Positions 1 through 8,810 of a DNA stretch of 64,000 bases are shown here, one piece after another. The translations under genes were made by a program, and so were the position numbers. The stretch is taken from NCBI GenBank assembly GCA_029225165.1, contig JAQXVY010000004.1:22321-86320 (forward strand), in the 5' to 3' direction. This stretch comes from Oscillospiraceae bacterium (GTDB taxonomy: Bacteria > Bacillota > Clostridia > Oscillospirales > Acutalibacteraceae). The notes beneath the pieces are model-generated. The model had not been told where the DNA came from and ran no database searches. It saw nothing but the letters and a program-made list of their open reading frames with translations. Every line of letters starts with the position of its first letter. Within the stretch, counting starts at the first letter, position 1.

Positions 1-271
1 TTAGGTGTGAGGACAGAAAAATCCCTACAATTTGGTCGTTTGGCGGGATTTTGTTAAATGTATCCTCAATCAGCTTTGGCGAGGGCAGGGATGTCTTTGG
101 GTGAGCGTCCTGCATTGTCAGAAGATTGTAAAAAATCCTCTTTGTCAAATTCACATTCTCCTTGTAGTGGACATTGCCAAAGGAAACAGTCAGGGGTATA
201 GCTTCAATGTCCAGCAGAGATATTTCAAGGGGTTCAAAATCGGCGGCAGAATCGGTTATTATCCTTACCAT
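1..271 (-). CDS. DegV family fatty-acid-binding protein, 5' part only (cut by window edge)
   Basis: This open frame is absent from the supplied ORF track because it runs off the left edge. It reads MVRIITDSAADFEPLEISLL and continues for 90 codons without a stop. The opening IITDSAAD is the typical start of DegV proteins, which bind a fatty acid; in Firmicutes the related FakB proteins hand the fatty acid to the kinase FakA. The segment PLTVSFGNVHYKE and the later TSLPSP also fit the family, where a TSQPSP-like loop contacts the lipid. The start is set by a strong GGAGGAACTTT just before the ATG at 271. A full DegV protein has about 280 residues, so roughly two thirds lies outside the window. 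No FakA partner is visible here. Confidence 0.88.
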   Translation of the reverse strand, partial: MVRIITDSAADFEPLEISLLDIEAIPLTVSFGNVHYKENVNLTKRIFYNLLTMQDAHPKTSLPSPKLIEDTFNKIPPNDQIVGIFLSSHL

Positions 272-330
272 AAAGTTCCTCCAAAAAAGTGTTCTGTATA
301 TTATATTGCCCCGAAAAATCACCAATAATC

Positions 331-361
331 AAAAAGCCTTGACCGTCAAGTCAAGGCTTTT
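331..361 (-). terminator. Intrinsic terminator of nadE
   Basis: The arms AAAAGCCTTGAC and GTCAAGGCTTTT form a perfect 12-bp stem around a 6-nt loop. On the minus strand the stem ends in a T-run. It lies between the nadE stop and the DegV start. Confidence 0.85.
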
Positions 362-381
362 GAGTTACTTTATTAAAGTTT

Positions 382-2358
382 TTACAGCTTTTCTACCTCA
401 TCAAGCCAGATTCTTGCACTGGAATCTGTTGGCATTCGCCAGTCGCCCCTTGGAGAAAGGCATACAGAGCCAACCTTTACGCCGTCAGGCAGACAGCTGC
501 GTTTAAACTGCTGTGTGAAAAATCTTCTGTAAAATGTTTTCAGCCATTTTTTAATGGTGTCCTTGTCAAATTCGCCCTGAAAGGCGGTACAGGCAAGGCT
601 GAAAATCTTTTCGGGCTTAAAGCCAAAGCGGAGAACATAGTACAGGAAGAAGTCGTGTAGGATATACGGACCGACCTTTTCTTCTGTCTTTTGTGCTATT
701 TTTCCGTCCTTTGTAGGTGGCAAAAGCTCGGGGGAGATAGGTGTGTCAATAATATCCTCCAAAATTTCCGTACCCTCTGCAAAGATGTTGTTCTTTGCAA
801 CAGCGTCAATCATCCACTTGATAAGTGTTTTTGGTATAGAGGCATTCACACCGTACATTGACATATGGTCGGCATTGTAGGTGCACCAGCCAAGGGCAAG
901 CTCAGAAAGGTCGCCTGTACCAACAACAATTCCTCCAACCTTGTTGGCTACATCCATAAGCACCTGTGTTCTTTCCCTTGCCTGAACATTCTCGTAGGTG
1001 ATGTCGTGTACATTTTCGTCGTGACCTATGTCCTTCATATGCTGACGACAACTGTCGGCTATGGGGATTTCCATTGATGTGACGCCAAGGGCTTTCATTA
1101 GGCTGATTGAGTTGTTGTAGGTGCGGTCGGTTGTGCCAAAGCAGGGCATTGTAACTCCCACAACATCTGTCATTGGCTTGTTCATTCTCTTTGCAGTTTC
1201 GGCGCATACAAGGAGAGCAAGGGTTGAGTCCAGTCCTCCGCTTACCCCAACAACCATTTTTCCGCCGATTACGGAAATTCTCTTTTTCAGTCCCTCAACC
1301 TGCATTGAGAAGATTTCCATACATCTCTTTAGCTTTTTGCTGTTGTCGGCAGGTACGAAAGGAGTTTTGTATACAGGGTAGTATTCGCCGTTTGACACAG
1401 AATCCTTTATTGGTTTATCTGTTTCGTCAATGTAAAATTCTCTTTTTTCATTAACAAAATTTGTATAGATATCTTCGTTGAATTTTTTGTAATATACCTG
1501 ACAGTCCTTAAAGGACTTGTTTTTTCTGCGGTCTGCTCTTATTTTGCCAAGGTCTGTGTCGCATATTAACAGGTAGTCGTTGTCGATAGTCTTTTGGTTT
1601 TCTTTTAGAATAGTTCCGTTTTCGCTGATGATGGAGTGTCCGCTGTAAATCAGGTCTTGGGTGCTTTCTCCTGCACCTGCCGAGCAGTAAACATAGGTGC
1701 AGATGTTGCTTCCGCTATACTGCTTTACCATTGAACGGAGATATTCACCCTTGCCGATTGTTGCGTTGCTGGCGGATAGGTTCAGTATGATTTCCGCACC
1801 TGAAAGTGAAAGCATTGCCGAGGGTGGCACAGGCGCCCACAAATCCTCGCAGATTTCCACACCAAATTTGCAGTAGTCGTTGTCAAAAATCATATTTCCG
1901 AAGCCTATGCACTTATAGCCGGCAAAGCTCATAACTTCAAAGGGCTGATTATTCAGGTCGGTGTTTGAACTGAACCACCTTTTTTCGTAAAACTCGTTGT
2001 AATTTGGCAAAAAGGTCTTTGGCACAATGCCCACAATGTCGCCCCTTGTAATTACAACACCGCAGTTGTAAAGCTGACCTTTATATTCTACGGGACAGCC
2101 AACAATAAATGTTCCGTACAGTTTTTTTGATGTTTCTGTAATGATTCTTACGCCATCTTCTGCGTTTTCAAGCAGTTCCTGCTGAAAGAACAAATCCTGA
2201 CAGGTGTAGCCTGTTACGGAAAGCTCGGGAAATACGGTGATGTCTACATTTTCCCTGTCTGCCATTTTCATCATTTTGATGTGTTCTTCAACATTCTTTT
2301 TGGTGTCTGCAACGGTTGTGTTAATCACAGCCGAGGCTACCCTTACAAAATCGTTCAT
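382..2358 (-). CDS. nadE: Glutamine-dependent NAD(+) synthase
   Basis: This enzyme makes NAD+ from deamido-NAD+ and ATP, using ammonia from glutamine. The N-terminal half (about residues 1-300) is a nitrilase-type glutaminase with the catalytic set visible: Glu in FPELSVTGY, Lys in PKTFLPNYNEF and Cys in GVEICEDLW. The C-terminal half is the synthetase, with the ATP PP-loop VSGGLDS near residue 372 and GTGDLSELALGW further on. The length of 658 residues is normal for the two-domain form, so no separate amidotransferase is needed. The start ATG follows GAAAGGGTAAAT. The gene appears to be a single transcription unit that ends at the hairpin just downstream. Confidence 0.97.
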   Translation of the reverse strand: MNDFVRVASAVINTTVADTKKNVEEHIKMMKMADRENVDITVFPELSVTGYTCQDLFFQQELLENAEDGVRIITETSKKLYGTFIVGCPVEYKGQLYNCGVVITRGDIVGIVPKTFLPNYNEFYEKRWFSSNTDLNNQPFEVMSFAGYKCIGFGNMIFDNDYCKFGVEICEDLWAPVPPSAMLSLSGAEIILNLSASNATIGKGEYLRSMVKQYSGSNICTYVYCSAGAGESTQDLIYSGHSIISENGTILKENQKTIDNDYLLICDTDLGKIRADRRKNKSFKDCQVYYKKFNEDIYTNFVNEKREFYIDETDKPIKDSVSNGEYYPVYKTPFVPADNSKKLKRCMEIFSMQVEGLKKRISVIGGKMVVGVSGGLDSTLALLVCAETAKRMNKPMTDVVGVTMPCFGTTDRTYNNSISLMKALGVTSMEIPIADSCRQHMKDIGHDENVHDITYENVQARERTQVLMDVANKVGGIVVGTGDLSELALGWCTYNADHMSMYGVNASIPKTLIKWMIDAVAKNNIFAEGTEILEDIIDTPISPELLPPTKDGKIAQKTEEKVGPYILHDFFLYYVLRFGFKPEKIFSLACTAFQGEFDKDTIKKWLKTFYRRFFTQQFKRSCLPDGVKVGSVCLSPRGDWRMPTDSSARIWLDEVEKL

Positions 2359-2411
2359 ATTTACCCTTTCAAATTTTTTAACATTATTATTGTCAGTTCT
2401 AATTGTTTTAT

Positions 2412-2437
2412 TAAAGGGGCAGAAAAACTGCCCCTTA
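2412..2437 (-). terminator. Hairpin terminator after the YARHG lipoprotein gene
   Basis: AAGGGGCAG and CTGCCCCTT form a 9-bp stem around five A residues. It lies just past the stop of the minus-strand gene at 2466. The T-run is modest (TTTAATAAAA). Confidence 0.65.
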
Positions 2438-2465
2438 TAATTACATATTTGTACTACATAAAAAC

Positions 2466-3041
2466 TTATCTGTAATGTGACAGGAAGTTTTTGTTGTAGT
2501 TTTCGTAGTCGTTAAAGCTTTTTTCTGCCTCGCTTTGGCTGCTTACTGTACCCTTGTACCAGGACTGGCTTTCGTAATAAGCCTGAATTGAGGCTGTTTT
2601 GAAGATATAGCCGTGGTGAGCGTAGATGTCGTTGATAACGCTTTGTACTGTGTCGGAAGAAAGACCTACTACATCACTTTCGTCAAAGTATCTTGTTGAT
2701 GCTCCGCTGTAGTCAATGTAACCCACAGGAGCCTGTGTTTCAGGCTCATAGTACTGAGTTGTCGGCTCATAATAAACGGTAGTAGGCTCATAATATACTG
2801 TGGTGGTAGGTGCCTTTGTTGCCTTTTTCTTTGTAGCAGAAGGCGCAGTTGCCTTTTTGGTGGTAGAGGTTTTATCTCTGAATGAAAATGTTACTGATTC
2901 CGAAATTGAAACGGTAGGCTCCTTAAAGGTTGCCTGTGTGGTGGATTCTGAATCTGTTTTGCTTATAAAGTCACATCCTACAAATGTAAGGAGTGTAACA
3001 AATACCAGTAGTATTGGGAGCGTTGTAAATATTTTTCTCAT
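2466..3041 (-). CDS. Predicted lipoprotein with C-terminal YARHG domain
   Basis: The protein has a lipoprotein signal: a charged start (MRKIF), a hydrophobic stretch and a lipobox-like FVGC, with Cys at residue 24 as the likely lipid site. A Thr/Lys/Ala-rich linker follows, then a short repeat of the type TVYYEPT in three copies (about residues 80-105). The last 80 residues contain INDIYAHHGYIF and YESQSWYKG, which match the YARHG domain found in extracellular proteins of Firmicutes. YARHG has no firmly established activity. The protein probably sits on the outer face of the membrane, with the linker spanning the wall. The start is preceded by GGAGGTCACT and a promoter at 3099-3127. Confidence 0.82.
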   Translation of the reverse strand: MRKIFTTLPILLVFVTLLTFVGCDFISKTDSESTTQATFKEPTVSISESVTFSFRDKTSTTKKATAPSATKKKATKAPTTTVYYEPTTVYYEPTTQYYEPETQAPVGYIDYSGASTRYFDESDVVGLSSDTVQSVINDIYAHHGYIFKTASIQAYYESQSWYKGTVSSQSEAEKSFNDYENYNKNFLSHYR

Positions 3042-3098
3042 AGTGACCTCCTATATAATTAATGGGTAATTAGTGTTATGACAAATTTCTACACCTTT

Positions 3099-3127
3099 AC
3101 TTTACCAAATAACAATTATTTAGTCAA
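3099..3127 (-). promoter_or_regulatory. Sigma-A promoter for the YARHG lipoprotein gene
   Basis: On the minus strand TTGACT and TAAAGT are separated by 17 bp, about 60 nt upstream of the start codon. Confidence 0.55.
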
Positions 3128-3164
3128 TATTTAAAGATAATTATTCCAAAAATGTAATTAACCC

Positions 3165-3194
3165 TTGTAATTTATACCCAAAATGTATTAAAAT
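3165..3194 (+). promoter_or_regulatory. Sigma-A promoter for trkA-trkH
   Basis: TTGTAA and TAAAAT are separated by 18 bp, about 45 nt upstream of the trkA ATG. It is divergent from the lipoprotein promoter. Confidence 0.5.
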
Positions 3195-3239
3195 CATATC
3201 AGTTATATTTTACTCAAGGATATACGGGAGGAAACAAAT

Positions 3240-4595
3240 ATGCATGTGGTTGTTATCGGTGGCGGTAAGATAGGAAAGTTCCTTATCAGCAGTCTTAGAG
3301 AAGAAGGCCATGATGTTGTTGTAGTTGATATTGACGAGCAAAGAGTTGACAGAATTGTTGAGGAACAGGATGTTAACGGAATTTGCGGCAACGGAACACA
3401 TTACGATGTGCTTAGGGAGGCAAATATTCAAAATGCTTACCTTGTTATAGCCACCACACTTTCCGATGAGATAAACATACTCTCTTGTCTTATAGCCAGA
3501 AAAATGGGCGCAAGACACGCTATTGCAAGAGTTCGTGGGCCTGAATATGTCAATCAGATTGACTTTATGAAGAACGAATTACGAATATCAATGATGGTTA
3601 ACCCCGATATGAGCGTTGCAAATGAAATATCCCGTATTTTGAAATTCCCTGCCGCCACAAATTACGAAACCTTTGCAAACGGCAGAATTGATATGATTGA
3701 GGTTCAGGTCAAGGGCGACAACAACATTATTGACAAGCCTATATACGAAATTTCCCGTATGTACGGCAATCAGTTTTTGATTTGTGCCGTTCGCCGAAAT
3801 GAGGATGTGTTTATCCCAAACGGTAATTTTGTTATCCGTGAAAAGGACAGCATCTACATCTGCGGTTCTCACAAAACCATTGAAAATATCCTGAAGGGAA
3901 TGAAAATCCTCAAGCACAGGATAAAAAATGTTATGATAATAGGCGGTTCACGAATTGCCCACTACCTTACAATGATGCTTATGAAAATGGGTATGAATGT
4001 GACTGTAATTGAGAAAAATAGAGAAAGGTGCAAGTTCCTTGCAGACCATTTGCCTGACGCAAGAATTGTCCTTGGCAACTCCGCCGACCACAATCTGCTT
4101 ATAGAAGAGGGTATTGCAAGATGTGACGCTGTGGTAAATGTTACCGACAGTGACGAGGGCAATTTCCTTGTGGCTATGTACGCCCAAAGCTTTAATGTGA
4201 AAAAACTGGTGACAAAGATAAACGAGCCTGAATTTTATCAGTTATACAACAAAATTATGGGTGAAAGTGCCATATCAATGAGCCAGATTACATCTTCAAT
4301 AATTGTAAAATATATGAGGGCAAAGCTGAATGCAGAGGGAGAGGAAATCAAAAATCTGTATAAGCTGATGGACGGCAGAATTGAGGCAATAGAATTTGTT
4401 GCACAGGGCAATAAGGACTATATCGGAGTTCCCATAAAGGAGCTTAAATTCAAAAAGGATATACTTATAGCCGCAATCAGCAGAAAAAGGAAGATTATTT
4501 TCCCCACAGGTGACGATACAATACAGGAGAATGACTCTGTAATTGTTGTTACAAAGGGTAAGGCTATTCGTTCGTTAGAGGATATATTTGTATGA
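3240..4595 (+). CDS. trkA: Trk potassium uptake regulatory subunit TrkA
   Basis: TrkA is the cytoplasmic gating subunit of the Trk K+ channel; it binds nucleotides and opens or closes the TrkH pore. The protein contains two tandem RCK units. Each begins with a Rossmann motif: MHVVVIGGGKIGKFL at residue 1 and VMIIGGSRIAHYL near residue 230. Each unit ends with a TrkA-C lobe, containing KPIYEI in the first and VPIKELKF in the second. The 451 residues are standard for full-length TrkA. The start follows GGGAGGAAACAAAT. The stop overlaps the trkH start by 4 nt (ATGA), so the two subunits are translationally coupled. Confidence 0.96.
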   Translation: MHVVVIGGGKIGKFLISSLREEGHDVVVVDIDEQRVDRIVEEQDVNGICGNGTHYDVLREANIQNAYLVIATTLSDEINILSCLIARKMGARHAIARVRGPEYVNQIDFMKNELRISMMVNPDMSVANEISRILKFPAATNYETFANGRIDMIEVQVKGDNNIIDKPIYEISRMYGNQFLICAVRRNEDVFIPNGNFVIREKDSIYICGSHKTIENILKGMKILKHRIKNVMIIGGSRIAHYLTMMLMKMGMNVTVIEKNRERCKFLADHLPDARIVLGNSADHNLLIEEGIARCDAVVNVTDSDEGNFLVAMYAQSFNVKKLVTKINEPEFYQLYNKIMGESAISMSQITSSIIVKYMRAKLNAEGEEIKNLYKLMDGRIEAIEFVAQGNKDYIGVPIKELKFKKDILIAAISRKRKIIFPTGDDTIQENDSVIVVTKGKAIRSLEDIFV

Positions 4596-6040
4596 ACTAT
4601 CGTGCAGTAATTAATATTTTAGGCAAAATTATGTTCCTTGAGGGGGCGCTTATGACTCTGCCCCTGATAGTAGCCATAATTTACGGAGAAACAAGTACAT
4701 ACATTTCGTTTGTTATTCCCATTTGTATTCTGCTTGGTATAGGGTTGATTTTCGGAATAAAAAAGCCGAAAAATACTATGCTCCTTGCAAGAGAAGGACT
4801 GGCAATCTGCGGTCTTGCCTGGATTTTTATGTCACTTTTCGGATGTTTGCCATTTGTTATTTCGGGAATGATACCAAACTATTTGGACGCATTTTTTGAA
4901 ACTGTGTCGGGATTTACCACCACAGGCTCAACCGTTATGACAAAAATTGAGGGCAACCCCCTTGGACTGCTGTTTTGGAGGAGCTTTACCCACTGGATTG
5001 GCGGTATGGGTGTTCTCACATTTTTAATGGCAGTTGTGCCACAGGGTGACGGTCAGTCAATGCACCTTATGCGTGCAGAGGTGCCGGGGCCTAAGGCAGG
5101 TAAAATTGTGAGCAAAATGACTGACACGGTGAGGATTCTCTATGTCCTTTACTTCATCCTAACCGTTGCGGAAATTGTTTTCCTTATGTTCTCAGGCATT
5201 GGCTTTTACAACAGCGTTGTCACAGCCTTGGCTACAGCAGGTACAGGAGGCTTTTCCGTAAAGGACGCATCTATTGCAGGGTACAACAGTCCGTATGTTG
5301 AATATGTTGTAGCGTCATTTATGATGCTGTTCGGCGTAAACTTTAACCTGTATTTCTTCCTGATTATGAGGAAGTTTGGTGCTGTGTTTAAGGACGAGGA
5401 GTTCAGAGCTTACATCTGCATAGTAGCATCAAGTGTTGGGTTAATTGCCGTTAATCTCCTCACAACCTCTCAGGTTGCCTTTGAAAAGGCTTTCAGAGAT
5501 TCCTTCTTTACCGTCACATCAATTATAAGTACCACAGGCTTTGTAACGGCGGATTTTGAACAGTGGTCAATTTTTGCCAAGATAATCCTTGTTTTGCTTA
5601 TGTTTGTAGGCTCAATGGCAGGCTCAACAGGTGGCGGAATTAAGGTCAGCCGACTAATCATTTATTTTAAGCAGATGATTAACGATTTAAGGCAGATGAT
5701 TCGTCCCCGTCAGGTTATGAGCGTCAGGCTGAACAAAAAAAGTGTTGACAACAGCATACTAAAGGGCATCAACACCTATCTTGTTATCTATGTTTTTATT
5801 ATCATTACAAGCGTTTTGCTTGTCAGCATAGAGGGTGAAAGTCTGGTTACAACCTTTACCTCCGTTGTTGCCTGCTTTAACAACATAGGCCCCGGTATGG
5901 AGGATGTTGGTGCAACGGCAAACTTTGCCCATATGAGTGTGCTGAGCAAAATTGTCCTTAGCTTTGATATGCTTGCCGGCAGACTTGAAATTTTCCCAAT
6001 GATGATACTGTTTATACCGTCACTGTGGAAGAGGCATTGA
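4592..6040 (+). CDS. trkH: Trk potassium uptake membrane subunit TrkH
   Basis: TrkH is the K+-conducting membrane subunit. It has four M1-P-M2 repeats, and each pore loop is visible: GFTTTGST, GTGGFSV, STTGFVTAD and NIGPGM. The conserved Gly of each filter is in place. The protein is 482 residues of mostly hydrophobic segments, normal for TrkH/KtrB. The start ATG overlaps the trkA stop, making an operon with its own regulatory subunit. A strong terminator follows 20 nt downstream, so the unit is bicistronic. Confidence 0.96.
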   Translation: MNYRAVINILGKIMFLEGALMTLPLIVAIIYGETSTYISFVIPICILLGIGLIFGIKKPKNTMLLAREGLAICGLAWIFMSLFGCLPFVISGMIPNYLDAFFETVSGFTTTGSTVMTKIEGNPLGLLFWRSFTHWIGGMGVLTFLMAVVPQGDGQSMHLMRAEVPGPKAGKIVSKMTDTVRILYVLYFILTVAEIVFLMFSGIGFYNSVVTALATAGTGGFSVKDASIAGYNSPYVEYVVASFMMLFGVNFNLYFFLIMRKFGAVFKDEEFRAYICIVASSVGLIAVNLLTTSQVAFEKAFRDSFFTVTSIISTTGFVTADFEQWSIFAKIILVLLMFVGSMAGSTGGGIKVSRLIIYFKQMINDLRQMIRPRQVMSVRLNKKSVDNSILKGINTYLVIYVFIIITSVLLVSIEGESLVTTFTSVVACFNNIGPGMEDVGATANFAHMSVLSKIVLSFDMLAGRLEIFPMMILFIPSLWKRH

Positions 6041-6060
6041 TAAAAAATGATAAAAATAAC

Positions 6061-6102
6061 GGCTGTGAAATTGTTAATTCAATCTCACAGCCTGTTTTTT
6101 TG
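6061..6102 (+). terminator. Terminator of trkA-trkH
   Basis: GGCTGTGA pairs with TCACAGCC around an AT-rich loop, followed by TGTTTTTTT. It lies between two convergent genes. Confidence 0.85.
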
Positions 6103-6120
6103 CCTAAAGCAAATCGCTGA

Positions 6121-6762
6121 TTACAGAGTATTAGCACCTAAAATCCTCTTTGTCACGTCTGTCAGCTTTTCCTCAAATTCATTGTCCTCACTGCAAACAG
6201 AAAGCTGATAGCCCTCTACATTGTATTCCTTAAAGTAATATGGGTTGTTGTTGATGTTTTGCTCTACCCTAATGTCACCGCCGTTAAGGTTAATGCTTGT
6301 TTTGCGAAGATTTCTTCCAATACCGGTGCCGATACATTTCAGGAAAGCCTCTTTCAGCGTCCACAGCCTTGTAAAGGTTCTGTCGGGGTCGTAGCTTTGG
6401 TCTATCTGTATGTTTTCCTCAAGTGTAAAGAATTTTGAGGCTATCTTCCTTCTGCCCCTTTGCAAAAGCTCAATGTCAACTCCCACAGGCTCGTTAGAAA
6501 CGGAAAGCACTACATATCTTCCGCTGTGGCTGATGTTAAACTGTGTTTCCAAAGCCTGTGGCTTTCCGCCTATTCCGTAGGAGGTTATCTCCCCGATAAA
6601 GGTTTTTATCAGAAGTCCTGCCCCAAGGGATTGCTTTTGCGGGGTGTTCTTTGGAAGTCTTAAAATCTTTTTTCTCCGCTCCTTGTCAACGGTTTCAAGC
6701 TTCTTTTCAAAAAGCTCCCTGTTGTCAAGGGCGTCTGTGTTTAATATATAAGTCTTAATCAT
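6121..6762 (-). CDS. 4'-phosphopantetheinyl transferase, Sfp type
   Basis: The enzyme moves phosphopantetheine from coenzyme A to a serine of a carrier protein. The family signatures are present: a core GVDIE (Mg2+-binding Asp and Glu) near residue 95 and WTLKEAFLKCIGTGIG near residue 140. FNISHSG upstream supplies the conserved His. The length of 213 residues fits the Sfp class rather than the 120-residue AcpS class. Sfp enzymes often serve secondary metabolism, but no PKS or NRPS gene lies in this window, so the substrate carrier cannot be named. The neighbouring minus-strand membrane protein gene lies 24 nt upstream and may be cotranscribed. Confidence 0.93.
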   Translation of the reverse strand: MIKTYILNTDALDNRELFEKKLETVDKERRKKILRLPKNTPQKQSLGAGLLIKTFIGEITSYGIGGKPQALETQFNISHSGRYVVLSVSNEPVGVDIELLQRGRRKIASKFFTLEENIQIDQSYDPDRTFTRLWTLKEAFLKCIGTGIGRNLRKTSINLNGGDIRVEQNINNNPYYFKEYNVEGYQLSVCSEDNEFEEKLTDVTKRILGANTL

Positions 6763-6786
6763 AAAAAAATCACGCCTTTGTGAAAT

Positions 6787-7218
6787 TTATTCTTTCTCAT
6801 CAGATTTTTTCGAGAGTCCGCTGAATGTTGGTATTGTCATTTCATACATACCGTTTGACCTTTTGATTAGTATAGCCAGTAAAAATATAATTTTAAAGAA
6901 TAAAAAAACAGCTGCACCAATCATAACGCACCAACCCCACAGGTGGTCAATGTTGCCGAAACCCACAGTAATTACAAGTGCAAAACCGATTACGAGAAAT
7001 TCCGTAACAGACGCTGCCTTTGGAGCAAAAATCAACAGCACAAGAAACGCCGGCCAAAATACAAAATCCAAGTATTTTGCCGGTGGCCCGAAGAGCCATC
7101 CGCATACTTGATCAATGGGGATAAATGTAGCTAAAAAGGGAATTATTATCTTGAAAATAATTCCAAAGCTGTTCCCGAATTTTTTTCCGATAAAATCAAA
7201 AAATTTAACCAGTGTCAT
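6787..7218 (-). CDS. Small integral membrane protein of unknown function
   Basis: I do not recognise a family. The ORF track begins at a GTG (7260), but I favour the ATG at 7218, which has an AGGATTTTAAGG region in front; this gives about 143 residues starting MTLVKFFDFIGKKFG. Three or four hydrophobic stretches are visible (for example FGIIFKIIIPFLATFIP, VFWPAFLVLLIFAP and FLVIGFALVITVGFG), and the C-terminus is charged and cytoplasmic-looking (KKSDEKE). It sits 24 nt upstream of the phosphopantetheinyl transferase on the same strand, so the two may share a transcript. No catalytic motif is visible. Confidence 0.7.
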   Translation of the reverse strand: MTLVKFFDFIGKKFGNSFGIIFKIIIPFLATFIPIDQVCGWLFGPPAKYLDFVFWPAFLVLLIFAPKAASVTEFLVIGFALVITVGFGNIDHLWGWCVMIGAAVFLFFKIIFLLAILIKRSNGMYEMTIPTFSGLSKKSDEKE

Positions 7219-7339
7219 CCTTAAAATCCTATCACAATTAGTATATTTGAATTTTATCACATTAATAAGTGAATGTCGAGTTGTTTTTTTGTTATTCTGT
7301 TTCTTTTATTAAAGATTTATTCTGCAAAAGTGCAAATAC

Positions 7340-7368
7340 TTGATTATTCTAAATGCAAAAGGTATAAT
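7340..7368 (+). promoter_or_regulatory. Sigma-A promoter for alr
   Basis: TTGATT and a perfect TATAAT are separated by 17 bp, about 30 nt upstream of the alr start. Confidence 0.8.
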
Positions 7369-7399
7369 ATATGGGAAATAAACGAAAAGAAGTGTTACT

Positions 7400-8569
7400 A
7401 TGCAGGAATATATGCGTGTAAGGGCAGAAGTAGACCTTGATGCAATACATCACAACCTGTCACTTGCAAAAAGCGTTATTAACAAGGATACTCAGCTTAT
7501 GGCTGTTATCAAGGCTGACGGATACGGTCACGGTGCAAATCAAATTGCAAAGTACTGTGATGATGTTATCGACAGATATGCAGTTGCTATCCCCGAGGAG
7601 GGCATAGACCTTAGAAAAGCAGATTTTACAAAGCCCATAAACCTTTTGGGCTACACACATCCTACCCAGTATGAGGATGTAATAAACTACGATTTAATCC
7701 CTGCAATTTTTACCCTTGATATGGCTAAAAGGCTTTCCGATACGGCAATTTCTATGAAAAAAACCGTAAAAATACATATAAAGGTTGATACGGGAATGAG
7801 CCGAATAGGCTTTGCCGACAATGACGAAAGTGTTGATGTAATTAAGGAAATCAGCCTGTTGCCTAATTTGGAGATAGACGGAATATTTACCCATTTTGCA
7901 AGGGCAGACGAAAAGGATAAATCTGTTGCAAAGAGTCAGTTTGAAAGATTTACAAATTTTGTAAATAAGCTGAAGTCAAAAGGACTTAAAATTCCAAACT
8001 GTCACATAAGCAATTCTGCCGCAATTATGGAGCTTTCCCATATGAATTTGCAGATTGTAAGAAGCGGAATTATCACCTACGGTCTTTATCCAAGTGAGGA
8101 GATGGTCAAGGAAAATTTCAAAATTATCCCGGCAATGGAGCTGAAGTCACAGGTGTCATTTGTAAAAACACTAAAGGCAGGAACTCCCGTTGGGTACGGC
8201 GGTACATATGTGACAGATAAGGAAACTGTAATTGCCACCATACCTGTGGGCTATGCCGACGGCTATCCTCGTTCTCTTAGCAACAAGGGCAGAGTGCTTA
8301 TAAAAGGACAGTCTGCACCTATTGTCGGCAGGGTTTGTATGGATCAGTTTATGGTTGATGTAACCTGTATTGAGGGAGTTAAGCAGGGGGACACAGTAAC
8401 CCTTATGGGAAAAGACGGTGAGGAATTTATCAGCTGTGAGGAGCTTTCAGACCTTTCAGGAAGTTTTAATTACGAATTTGTGTGCGACATCAGCAAGAGA
8501 GTTCCAAGGGTTTACTTTAGGGACGGAAATATTGTGGATGTTGTAAAATATGTAGGCAAAGGACTATAA
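7400..8569 (+). CDS. alr: Alanine racemase
   Basis: This PLP enzyme converts L-alanine to D-alanine for peptidoglycan. The PLP lysine lies in MAVIKADGYGHG (near residue 40). The catalytic Tyr region is seen in GTPVGYGGTYVT, and the C-terminal barrel has IPVGYADGYPR and GRVCMDQFMVDVT. The 389-residue length is normal. It is flanked by its own promoter and a strong terminator, so it appears monocistronic. The in-frame Met at codon 5 is an alternative start, but MQEYM is closer to the usual spacing from the promoter and upstream GAAAAGAAG. Confidence 0.96.
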   Translation: MQEYMRVRAEVDLDAIHHNLSLAKSVINKDTQLMAVIKADGYGHGANQIAKYCDDVIDRYAVAIPEEGIDLRKADFTKPINLLGYTHPTQYEDVINYDLIPAIFTLDMAKRLSDTAISMKKTVKIHIKVDTGMSRIGFADNDESVDVIKEISLLPNLEIDGIFTHFARADEKDKSVAKSQFERFTNFVNKLKSKGLKIPNCHISNSAAIMELSHMNLQIVRSGIITYGLYPSEEMVKENFKIIPAMELKSQVSFVKTLKAGTPVGYGGTYVTDKETVIATIPVGYADGYPRSLSNKGRVLIKGQSAPIVGRVCMDQFMVDVTCIEGVKQGDTVTLMGKDGEEFISCEELSDLSGSFNYEFVCDISKRVPRVYFRDGNIVDVVKYVGKGL

Positions 8570-8576
8570 AATTATA

Positions 8577-8611
8577 GGGGGCTGTTGTTTATAAAACAAC
8601 AGTCCTTTTTT
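8577..8611 (+). terminator. Terminator of alr
   Basis: GGGGGCTGTTGTTT pairs with AAACAACAGTCC across a short loop, followed by TTTTTT. Confidence 0.9.
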
Positions 8612-8712
8612 AAAAAATTTACAATGAAAACGCTATGAAAGATAAGTCCTATAATTCGTCAAAGTTTAGTATTTATCCCTTATTTTATAACATTATTTGT
8701 CGAATTATTCCA

Positions 8713-8741
8713 TTGAACAGAAAACCTGTTTGAAGTATAAT
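8713..8741 (+). promoter_or_regulatory. Sigma-A promoter for the surface-polysaccharide operon
   Basis: TTGAAC and TATAAT are separated by 17 bp. The promoter lies inside the extended ORF that begins at 8697, which argues for the later start at 8811 and a leader of about 60 nt. Confidence 0.75.
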
Positions 8742-8810
8742 GTTTATGAAGTGTGTTATATAGAAAGTTATATAACCATAAGAAAAGAAAAAGGGGTATT
8801 AAGGGAGAAT